Assembly: GCA_037349105.1 (NCBI GenBank)
Contig: JAYJMM010000108.1
Location: forward strand, 215,001-279,000
Length of the DNA stretch: 64,000 nt
Reading direction: 5' to 3'
Source: Limnomonas spitsbergensis
Taxonomy: Eukaryota; Chlorophyta; Chlorophyceae; Chlamydomonadales
This document shows positions 54,001 through 64,000 of this stretch, one piece after another (position 1 is the stretch's first letter; each line of letters opens with the position of its first letter). The notes under the pieces were generated by a model that was given only the letters and a program-made list of their open reading frames with translations, was not told where the DNA came from and did no database searches. Made by a program: the position numbers and the translations under genes.

Positions 54001-57000
54001 GCCGCAGTGTGCAGACTGGTGTACAGTCGCTCATTAGGTAGTGGTTAGGCCGACCATGCAACCATGCCTTTTGACACAGGCCATGCCCCGACCCGCCACA
54101 CACATCTCTATCACTCTCAATGCTGTAATAGACGTATGGCATGATTGCACGGTAGGCCGCAGTGTGCAGACTGGTGTACAGTGGCTCATTAGGTAGTGGT
54201 TAGGCCGACCATGCAACCATGCCTTTTGACACAGGCCATGCCCCGCCCCCGCCACACACATCTCTATCACTGTCAATGCTGTAATAGACGTATGGCATGA
54301 TTGCACGGTAGGCCGCAGTGTGCAGACTGGTGTACAGTCGCTCATTAGGTAGTGGTTAGGCCGACCATGCAACCATGCCTTTTGACACAGGCCATGCCCC
54401 GCCCCCGCCACACACATCTCTATCACTCTCAATGCTGTAATAGACGTATGGCATGATTGCACGGTAGGCCGCAGTGTGCAGACTGGTGTACAGTCGCTCA
54501 TTAGGTAGTGGTTAGGCCGACCATGCAACCATGCCTTTTGCACAGGCCATGCCCCGCCTCCACCATATCTCTATCACTCTCAATGCTGTAATAGACATAT
54601 GACATGATTGCACGGTAGGCCGCAGTGTGCAGACTGGTGTACAGTCGCTCATTAGGTAGTAGTTAGGCCGACCATGCAACCATGCCTTTTGACACAGGCC
54701 ATGCCCCGCCCCCGCCACACACATATCTATCACTCTCAATGCTGTAATAGACGTATGGCATGATTGCACGGTAGGCCGCAGTGTGCAGACTGGTGTACAG
54801 TCGCTCATTAGGTAGTGGTTAGGCCGACCATGCAACCATGCCTTTTGCACAGGCCATGCCCCGCCTCCACCATATCTCTATCACTCTCAATGCTGTAATA
54901 GACGTATGGCATGATTGCACGGTAGGCCGCAGTGTGCAGACTGGTGTACAGTCGCTCATTAGGTAGTGGTTAGGCCGACCATGCAACCATGCCTTTTGAC
55001 ACAGGCCATGCCCCGCCCCCGCCACACACATATCTATCACTCTCAATGCTGTATCAGACGTATGGCATGATTGCACGGTAGGCCGCAGTGTGCAAACTGG
55101 TGTACAGTCGCTCATTAGGTAGTGGTTAGGCCGACCATGCAACCATGCCTTTTGACACAGGCCATGCCCCGCCCCCGCCACACACATCTCTATCACTCTC
55201 AATGCTGTAATAGACATATGACATGATTGCACGGTAGGCCGCAGTGTGCAGACTGGTGTACAGTCGCTCATTAGGTAGTAGTTAGGCCGACCATGCAACC
55301 ATGCCTTTTGACACAGGCCATGCCCCGCCCCCGCCACACACATATCTATCACTCTCAATGCTGTAATAGACGTATGGCATGATTGCACGGTAGGCCGCAG
55401 TGTGCAGACTGGTGTACAGTCGCTCATTAGGTAGTGGTTAGGCCGACCATGCAACCATGCCTTTTGACACAGGCCATGCCCCGCCCCCGCCACACACATC
55501 TCTATCACTCTCAATGCTGTAATAGACATATGACATGATTGCACGGTAGGCCGCAGTGTGCAGACTGGTGTACAGTCGCTCATTAGGTAGTAGTTAGGCC
55601 GACCATGCAACCATGCCTTTTGACACAGGCCATGCCCCGCCCCCGCCACACACATATCTATCACTCTCAATGCTGTAATAGACGTATGGCATGATTGCAC
55701 GGTAGGCCGCAGTGTGCAGACTGGTGTACAGTCGCTCATTAGGTAGTGGTTAGGCCGACCATGCAACCATGCCTTTTGCACAGGCCATGCCCCGCCTCCA
55801 CCATATCTCTATCACTCTCAATGCTGTAATAGACGTATGGCATGATTGCACGGTAGGCCGCAGTGTGCAGACTGGTGTACAGTCGCTCATTAGGTAGTGG
55901 TTAGGCCGACCATGCAACCATGCCTTTTGACACAGGCCATGCCCCGCCCCCGCCACACACATATCTATCACTCTCAATGCTGTATCAGACGTATGGCATG
56001 ATTGCACGGTAGGCCGCAGTGTGCAAACTGGTGTACAGTCGCTCATTAGGTAGTGGTTAGGCCGACCATGCAACCATGCCTTTTGACACAGGCCATGCCC
56101 CGCCCCCGCCACACACATCTCTATCACTCTCAATGCTGTAATAGACATATGACATGATTGCACGGTAGGCCGCAGTGTGCAGACTGGTGTACAGTCGCTC
56201 ATTAGGTAGTAGTTAGGCCGACCATGCAACCATGCCTTTTGACACAGGCCATGCCCCGCCCCCGCCACACACATATCTATCACTCTCAATGCTGTAATAG
56301 ACGTATGGCATGATTGCACGGTAGGCCGCAGTGTGCAGACTGGTGTACAGTCGCTCATTAGGTAGTGGTTAGGCCGACCATGCAACCATGCATTTTGACA
56401 CAGGCCATGCCCCGCCCCCGCCACACACATCTCTATCACTCTCAATGCTGTAATAGACGTATGGCATGATTGCACGGTAGGCCGCAGTGTGCAAACTGGT
56501 GTACAGTCGCTCATTAGGTAGTGGTTAGGCCGACCATGCAACCATGCCTTTTGCACAGGCCATGCCCCGCCTCCACCATATCTCTATCACTCTCAATGCT
56601 GTAATAGACGTATGGCATGATTGCACGGTAGGCCGCAGTGTGCAGACTGGTGTACAGTCGCTCATTAGGTAGTGGTTAGGCCGACCATGCAACCATGCCT
56701 TTTGACACAGGCCATGCCCCGCCCCCGCCACACACATATCTATCACTCTCAATGCTGTATCAGACGTATGGCATGATTGCACGGTAGGCCGCAGTGTGCA
56801 AACTGGTGTACAGTCGCTCATTAGGTAGTGGTTAGGCCGACCATGCAACCATGCCTTTTGACACAGGCCATGCCCCGCCCCCGCCACACACATCTCTATC
56901 ACTCTCAATGCTGTAATAGACATATGACATGATTGCACGGTAGGCCGCAGTGTGCAGACTGGTGTACAGTCGCTCATTAGGTAGTAGTTAGGCCGACCAT

Positions 57001-57563
57001 GCAACCATGCATTTTGACACAGGCCATGCCCCGCCCCCGCCACACACATATCTATCACTCTCAATGCTGTAATAGACGTATGGCATGATTGCACGGTAGG
57101 CCGCAGTGTGCAGACTGGTGTACAGTCGCTCATTAGGTAGTGGTTAGGCCGACCATGCAACCATGCCTTTTGACACAGGCCATGCCCCGCCCCCGCCACA
57201 CACATCTCTATCACTCTCAATGCTGTAATAGACATATGACATGATTGCACGGTAGGCCGCAGTGTGCAGACTGGTGTACAGTCGCTCATTAGGTAGTAGT
57301 TAGGCCGACCATGCAACCATGCATTTTGACACAGGCCATGCCCCGCCCCCGCCACACACATATCTATCACTCTCAATGCTGTAATAGACGTATGGCATGA
57401 TTGCACGGTAGGCCGCAGTGTGCAGACTGGTGTACAGTCGCTCATTAGGTAGTGGTTAGGCCGACCATGCAACCATGCCTTTTGCACAGGCCATGCCCCG
57501 CCTCCACCATATCTCTATCACTCTCAATGCTGTAATAGACATATGACATGATTGCACGGTAGG
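51060..57563 (+). repeat. Nested HOR region built around the short variant
   Basis: Spacing of the 151-bp variant from 51,151 onward is 931, 1,086, 307, 1,086, 307, 931, 775 and 931 bp. That equals one short monomer plus 5, 6 (one of them 155 bp), 1, 6 (one of them 155 bp), 1, 5, 4 and 5 ordinary monomers. The 931-bp hexamer at 51,151 recurs at 54,868 (offset 3,717) and 56,574 (offset 1,706). The last copy has gained CATTTTG changes near 57,010 and 57,322. GTAGTAGTTAGG follows GACATATGAC monomers through most of this block. Confidence 0.88.
52082..54867 (+). repeat. Tandem pair of 1,393-bp HOR units
   Basis: Units 52,082-53,474 and 53,475-54,867 repeat the 1,086 + 307 bp spacing of short variants. 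I found one substitution inside the aligned pair, TACTAG at 53,047 against TAATAG at 54,440. A CCAACC change just before the first unit (about 52,039) is not matched before the second. Confidence 0.88.
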
Positions 57564-58689
57564 CCGCAGTGTGCAGACTGGTGTACAGTCGCTCATTAGG
57601 TAGTAGTTAGGCCGACCATGCAACCATGCCTTTTGACACAGGCCATGCCCCGCCCCCGCCACACACATATCTATCACTCTCAATGCTGTAATAGACGTAT
57701 GGCATGATTGCACGGTAGGCCGCAGTGTGCAGACTGGTGTACAGTCGCTCATTAGGTAGTGGTTAGGCCGACCATGCAACCATGCCTTTTGACACAGGCC
57801 ATGCCCCGCCCCCGCCACACACATCTCTATCACTGTCAATGCTGTAATAGACGTATGGCATGATTGCACGGTAGGCCGCAGTGTGCAGACTGGTGTACAG
57901 TCGCTCATTAGGTAGTGGTTAGGCCGACCATGCAACCATGCCTTTTGACACAGGCCATGCCCCGCCTCCGCCACACACATATCTATCACTCTCAATGCTG
58001 TAATAGACGTATGGCATGATTGCACGGTAGGCCGCAGTGTGCAGACTGGTGTACAGTCGCTCATTAGGTAGTGGTTAGGCCGACCATGCAACCATGCCTT
58101 TTGACACAGGCCATGCCCCGACCCGCCACACACATATCTATCTCTCTCAATGCTGTAATAGACGTATGGCATGATTGCACGGTAGGCCGCAGTGTGCAGA
58201 CTGGTGTACAGTCGCTCATTAGGTAGTGGTTAGGCCGACCATGCAACCATGCCTTTTGACACAGGCCATGCCCCGACCCGCCACACACATATCTATCTCT
58301 CTCAATGCTGTAATAGACGTATGGCATGATTGCACGGTAGGCCGCAGTGTGCAGACTGGTGTACAGTCGCTCATTAGGTAGTGGTTAGGCCGACCATGCA
58401 ACCATGCCTTTTGACACAGGCCATGCCCCGACCCGCCACACACATATCTATCACTCTCAATGCTGTAATAGACGTATGGCATGATTGCACGGTAGGCCGC
58501 AGTGTGCAGACTGGTGTACAGTCGCTCATTAGGTAGTGGTTAGGCCGACTATGCAACCATGCATTTTGACACAGGCCATGCCCCGCCCCCGCCACACACA
58601 TATCTATCACTCTCAATGCTGTAATAGACGTATGGCATGATTGCACGGTAGGCCGCAGTGTGCAGACTGGTGTACAGTCGCTCATTAGG

Positions 58690-59780
58690 TAGTGGTTAGG
58701 CCGACCATGCAACCATGCCTTTTGACACAGGCCATGCCCCGCCCCCGCCACACACATCTCTATCACTCTCAATGCTGTATCAGACGTATGGCATGATTGC
58801 ACGGTAGGCCGCAGTGTGCAGACTGGTGTACAGTCGCTCATTAGGTAGTGGTTAGGCCGACCATGCAACCATGCCTTTTGACACAGGCCATGCCCCGCCT
58901 CCGCCACACACATATCTATCACTCTCAATGCTGTAATAGACGTATGGCATGATTGCACGGTAGGCCGCAGTGTGCAGACTGGTGTACAGTCGCTCATTAG
59001 GTAGTGGTTAGGCCGACCATGCAACCATGCCTTTTGACACAGGCCATGCCCCGCCCCCGCCACACACATCTCTATCACTCTCAATGCTGTATCAGACGTA
59101 TGGCATGATTGCACGGTAGGCCGCAGTGTGCAGACTGGTGTACAGTCGCTCATTAGGTAGTGGTTAGGCCGACCATGCAACCATGCCTTTTGACACAGGC
59201 CATGCCCCGCCTCCGCCACACACATATCTATCACTCTCAATGCTGTAATAGACGTATGGCATGATTGCACGGTAGGCCGCAGTGTGCAGACTGGTGTACA
59301 GTCGCTCATTAGGTAGTGGTTAGGCCGACCATGCAACCATGCCTTTTGACACAGGCCATGCCCCGCCTCCGCCACACACATATCTATCACTCTCAATGCT
59401 GTAATAGACGTATGGCATGATTGCACGGTAGGCCGCAGTGTGCAGACTGGTGTACAGTCGCTCATTAGGTAGTGGTTAGGCCGACCATGCAACCATGCCT
59501 TTTGACACAGGCCATGCCCCGCCCCCGCCACACACATCTCTATCACTCTCAATGCTGTATCAGACGTATGGCATGATTGCACGGTAGGCCGCAGTGTGCA
59601 GACTGGTGTACAGTCGCTCATTAGGTAGTGGTTAGGCCGACCATGCAACCATGCCTTTTGACACAGGCCATGCCCCGCCTCCGCCACACACATATCTATC
59701 ACTCTCAATGCTGTAATAGACGTATGGCATGATTGCACGGTAGGCCGCAGTGTGCAGACTGGTGTACAGTCGCTCATTAG
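58690..59780 (+). repeat. Alternating dimer/trimer HOR
   Basis: Two monomer types alternate. Type B has CCCCGCCCCCGCC, CATCTCT and TATCAG; type A has CCTCCGCC, CATATCT and TAATAG. TATCAG falls at 58,778, 59,090 and 59,558, spacings of 312 (2 x 156) and 468 (3 x 156), giving the order B-A-B-A-A-B-A. The extra A is a one-monomer insertion in an otherwise dimeric pattern. Confidence 0.82.
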
Positions 59781-62049
59781 GTAGTGGTTAGGCCGACCAT
59801 GCAACCATGCCTTTTGACACAGGCCATGCCCCGACCCGCCACACACATATCTATCACTCTCAATGCTGTAATAGACGTATGGCATGATTGCACGGTAGGC
59901 CGCAGTGTGCAGACTGGTGTACAGTCGCTCATTAGGTAGTGGTTAGGCCGACCATGCAACCATGCCTTTTGACACAGGCCATGCCCCGCCCCCGCCACAC
60001 ACATATCTATCACTCTCAATGCTGTAATAGACGTATGGCATGATTGCACGGTAGGCCGCAGTGTGCAGACTGGTGTACAGTCGCTCATTAGGTAGTGGTT
60101 AGGCCGACCATGCAACCATGCCTTTTAACACAGGCCATGCCCCGCCCCCGCCACACACATATCTATCACTCTCAATGCTGTAATAGACGTATGGCATGAT
60201 TGCACGGTAGGCCGCAGTGTGCAGACTGGTGTACAGTCGCTCATTAGGTAGTGGTTAGGCCGACCATGCAACCATGCCTTTTGACACAGGCCATGCCCCG
60301 ACCCGCCACACACATATCTATCACTCTCAATGCTGTAATAGACGTATGGCATGATTGCACGGTAGGCCGCAGTGTGCAGACTGGTGTACAGTCGCTCATT
60401 AGGTAGTGGTTAGGCCGACCATGCAACCATGCCTTTTGACACAGGCCATGCCCCGCCCCCGCCACACACATATCTATCACTCTCAATGCTGTAATAGACG
60501 TATGGCATGATTGCACGGTAGGCCGCAGTGTGCAGACTGGTGTACAGTCGCTCATTAGGTAGTGGTTAGGCCGACCATGCAACCATGCCTTTTGACACAG
60601 GCCATGCCCCGCCCCAGCCACACACATCTCTATCACTCTCAATGCTGTATCAGACGTATGGCATGATTGCACGGTAGGCCGCAGTGTGCAGACTGGTGTA
60701 CAGTCGCTCATTGGGTAGTGGTTAGGCCGACCATGCAACCATGCCTTTTGACACAGGCCATGCCCCGCCCCCGCCACACACATATCTATCACTCTCAATG
60801 CTGTAATAGACGTATGGCATGATTGCACGGTAGGCCGCAGTGTGCAGACTGGTGTACAGTGGCTCATTAGGTAGTGGTTAGGCCGACCATGCAACCATGC
60901 CTTTTGACACAGGCCATGCCCCGCCCCCGCCACACACATCTCTATCACTCTCAATGCTGTATCAGACGTATGGCATGATTGCACGGTAGGCCGCAGTGTG
61001 CAGACTGGTGTACAGTCGCTCATTAGGTAGTGGTTAGGCCGACCATGCAACCATGCCTTTTGACACAGGCCATGCCCCGCCTCCGCCACACACATATCTA
61101 TCACTCTCAATGCTGTAATAGACGTATGGCATGATTGCACAGTAGGCCGCAGTGTGCAGACTGGTGTACAGTCGCTCATTAGGTAGTGGTTAGGCCGACC
61201 ATGCAACCATGCATTTTGACACAGGCCATGCCCCGACCCGCCACACACATATCTATCACTCTCAATGCTGTAATAGACGTATGGCATGATTGCACGGTAG
61301 GGCGCAGTGTGCAGACTGGTGTACAGTCGCTCATTAGGTAGTAGTTAGGCCGACCATGCAACCATGCATTTTGACACAGGCCATGCCCCGCCCCCGCCAC
61401 ACACATATCTATCACTCTCAATGCTGTAATAGACGTATGGCATGATTGCACGGTAGGCCGCAGTGTGCAGACTGGTGTACAGTCGCTCATTAGGTAGTGG
61501 TTAGGCCGACCATGCAACCATGCCTTTTGACACAGGCCATGCCCCGCCCCAGCCACACACATATCTATCACTCTCAATGCTGTATCAGACGTATGGCATG
61601 ATTGCACGGTAGGCCGCAGTGTGCAGACTGGTGTACAGTCGCTCATTAGGTAGTGGTTAGGCTGACCATGCAACCATGCCTTTTGACACAGGCCATGCCC
61701 CGACCCAGCCACACACATATCTATCACTCTCAATGCTGTAATAGACGTATGGCATGATTGCACGGTAGGCCGCAGTGTGCAGACTGGTGTACAGTCGCTC
61801 ATTAGGTAGTGGTTAGGCCGACCATGCAACCATGCCTTTTGACACAGGCCATGCCCCGACCCGCCACACACATATCTATCACTCTCAATGCTGTAATAGA
61901 CGTATGGCATGATTGCACGGTAGGCCGCAGTGTGCAGACTGGTGTACAGTCGCTCATTAGGTAGTGGTTAGGCCGACCATGCAACCATGCCTTTTGACAC
62001 AGGCCATGCCCCGCCCCCGCCACACACATCTCTATCACTCTCAATGCTG

Positions 62050-63293
62050 TATCAGACGTATGGCATGATTGCACGGTAGGCCGCAGTGTGCAGACTGGTG
62101 TACAGTCGCTCATTAGGTAGTGGTTAGGCCGACCATGCAACCATGCCTTTTGACACAGGCCATCCCCGCCTCCGCCACACACATATCTATCACTCTCAAT
62201 GCTGTAATAGACGTATGGCATGATTGCACGGTAGGCCGCAGTGTGCAGACTGGTGTACAGTCGCTCATTAGGTAGTGGTTAGGCCGACCATGCAACCATG
62301 CATTTTGACACAGGCCATGCCCCGACCCGCCACACACATATCTATCACTCTCAATGCTGTAATAGACGTATGGCATGATTGCACGGTAGGCCGCAGTGTG
62401 CAGACTGGTGTACAGTCGCTCATTAGGTAGTGGTTAGGCCGACCATGCAACCATGCCTTTTGACACAGGCCATGACCCGCCCCCGTCACACACATATCTA
62501 TCACTCTCAATGCTGTAATAGACGTATGGCATGATTGCACGGTAGGCCGCAGTGTGCAGACTGGTGTACAGTCGCTCATTAGGTAGTGGTTAGGCCGACC
62601 ATGCAACCATGCATTTTGACACAGGCCATGCCCCGCCCCCGCCACACACATATCTATCACTCTCAATGCTGTATCAGACGTATGGCATGATTGCACGGTA
62701 GGCCGCAGTGTGCAGACTGGTGTACAGTCGCTCATTAGGTAGTGGTTAGGCCGACCATGCAACCATGCCTTTTGACACAGGCCATCCCCGCCTCCGCCAC
62801 ACACATATCTATCACTCTCAATGCTGTAATAGACGTATGGCATGATTGCACGGTAGGCCGCAGTGTGCAGACTGGTGTACAGTCGCTCATTAGGTAGTGG
62901 TTAGGCCGACCATGCAACCATGCATTTTGACACAGGCCATGCCCCGACCCGCCACACACATATCTATCACTCTCAATGCTGTAATAGACGTATGGCATGA
63001 TTGCACGGTAGGCCGCAGTGTGCAGACTGGTGTACAGTCGCTCATTAGGTAGTGGTTAGGCCGACCATGCAACCATGCAATTTGACACAGGCCATGCCCC
63101 GCCCCCGCCACACACATATCTATCACTCTCAATGCTGTAATAGACGTATGGCATGATTGCACGGTAGGCCGCAGTGTGCAGACTGGTGTACAGTCGCTCA
63201 TTAGGTAGTGGTTAGGCCGACCATGCAACCATGCCTTTTGACACAGGCCATGCCCCGCCCCAGCCACACACATATCTATCACTCTCAATGCTG
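62050..63293 (+). repeat. 622-bp (4-monomer) HOR, two units
   Basis: TATCAG falls at 62,050, 62,672 and 63,294, exactly 622 bp apart, and the rare CATCCCCGCCTCC is at 62,161 and 62,783, also 622 bp apart. Flanking TATCAG sites at 61,583 and 63,761 are each 467 bp away, a trimer phase. Each 622-bp unit includes a CATTTTG/CCCCGACCCGCC monomer. Confidence 0.83.
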
Positions 63294-64000
63294 TATCAGA
63301 CGTATGGCATGATTGCACGGTAGGCCGCAGTGTGCAGACTGGTGTACAGTCGCTCATTAGGTAGTGGTTAGGCCGACCATGCAACCATGCCTTTTGACAC
63401 AGGCCATGCCCTGACCCGCCACACACATATCTATCACTCTCAATGCTGTAATAGACGTATGGCATGATTGCACGGTAGGCCGCAGTGTGCAGACTGGTGT
63501 ACAGTCGCTCATTAGGTAGTGGTTAGGCCGACCATGCAACCATGCATTTTGACACAGGCCATGCCCCGCCCCCGCCACACACATATCTATCACTCTCAAT
63601 GCTGTAATAGACGTATGGCATGATTGCACGGTAGGCCGCAGTGTGCAGACTGGTGTACAGTCGCTCATTAGGTAGTGGTTAGGCCGACCATGCAACCATG
63701 CCTTTTGACACAGGCCATGACCCGCCCCAGCCACACACATATCTATCACTCTCAATGCTGTATCAGACGTATGGCATGATTGCACGGTAGGCCGCAGTGT
63801 GCAGACTGGTGTACAGTCGCTCATTAGGTAGTGGTTAGGCTGACCATGCAACCATGCCTTTTGACACAGGCCATGCCCCGACCCAGCCACACACATATCT
63901 ATCACTCTCAATGCTGTATCAGACGTATGGCATGATTGCACGGTAGGCCGCAGTGTGCAGACTGGTGTACAGTCGCTCATTAGGTAGTGGTTAGGCCGAC

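Larger units (their letters stand above)
28539..57563 (+). repeat. Zone of the 151-bp short variant (18 copies)
   Basis: The diagnostic CACCATATCTC starts at 28,631, 30,966, 32,673, 35,000, 36,863, 39,660, 41,057, 43,854, 44,627, 51,151, 52,082, 53,168, 53,475, 54,561, 54,868, 55,799, 56,574 and 57,505. Each lies in a 151-bp monomer (for example 28,539-28,689 and 57,413-57,563). Copies at 35,000, 39,660, 43,854 and 44,627 share CACTCACAATG, a subfamily mark. The linked variant GACATATGAC is frequent here (first about 30,692, last about 57,539), and I did not see it elsewhere. Spacing between copies reads out the local HORs. Confidence 0.92.
1..64000 (+). repeat. Tandem satellite DNA array, ~156-bp monomer, ~410 copies
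   Basis: Every part of the window aligns to one monomer of 156 bp, in the same orientation, with no intervening unrelated sequence. Taking CCGCAGTGTG as the monomer start, the first starts fall at 1, 157, 312 and 467, and the last complete start I located is 63,948. Most monomers are 156 or 155 bp; 151, 154, 157 and one 145 bp also occur. The consensus is about 54% GC (46 C and 38 G per 156 by hand count). The array runs off both ends, so its true size is unknown. Arrays like this are typical of eukaryotic heterochromatin, and a 150-180 bp monomer is common for centromeric satellites. A centromeric role here is inference only. I do not recognise the family from memory. Confidence 0.98.
57564..64000 (+). 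repeat. Terminal heterogeneous zone without the short variant
   Basis: No 151-bp or GACATATGAC monomers occur here. CATTTTG, CCTCCGCC, CCCCGACCCGCC and TATCAG variants dominate, and the array continues past the window end. Private single changes include TTTTAACAC at about 60,126, GTAGGGCGCAG at about 61,301 and GCAATTTGAC at about 63,078. A GGCTGACC plus ACCCAGCC pair at 61,663 recurs at 63,841 (offset 2,178, 14 monomers minus 6 bp). Confidence 0.85.

Noticed and set aside
1..64000. CRISPR array
   Set aside because: There are direct repeats but no unique spacers: the whole 156-bp unit is conserved, and no cas-like gene is present.
1..64000. Assignment to a known satellite family or species
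   Set aside because: Length and composition resemble many eukaryotic centromeric satellites, but I recognise no diagnostic sequence. A database search with the consensus would be needed.

Overview
The whole window is one uninterrupted head-to-tail satellite DNA array. A monomer of about 156 bp repeats about 410 times, always in the same orientation, from the first base to the last. I see no single-copy flank, gene, RNA gene, transposon or CRISPR spacer anywhere. A block this long and homogeneous points to a eukaryotic chromosome, probably centromeric, pericentromeric or subtelomeric heterochromatin. I do not recognise the family and cannot name the organism. By hand count the consensus is about 54% GC with a CpG observed/expected ratio near 0.6, and many variants are C-to-T or G-to-A changes at CpG sites. 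That would fit a genome with cytosine methylation.

Layout. (1) 1-18,091 is a heterogeneous zone built from higher-order repeats (HORs): a 780-bp pentamer, a 10/11-monomer unit of about 1.56-1.72 kb, and a 3.8-kb segment copied about 5.77 kb downstream. Its last 3 kb (about 14.8-17.9 kb) carries a cluster of odd single-base indels. (2) 18,092-25,730 is 49 nearly identical monomers; I found only five one-base C-tract deletions and one substitution in 7.6 kb. (3) 25,731-57,563 is heterogeneous again. It is marked by a 151-bp short monomer variant (18 of the 19 copies in the window), by a linked GACATATGAC variant, and by recent segmental duplications with offsets of 4,194, 1,557 and 1,393 bp. 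(4) 57,564-64,000 lacks the 151-bp variant. It has its own local HORs, including dimer/trimer patterns and a 622-bp tetramer.

Long open frames on the minus strand (up to 1,582 codons) arise because 156 is exactly 52 codons. They break wherever a 155- or 151-bp monomer occurs, and I do not annotate them as genes. The main biological interest is the array's amplification history: a sharply bounded, freshly homogenised core next to older layered HORs, and a length-variable GC box-like tract in almost every monomer.
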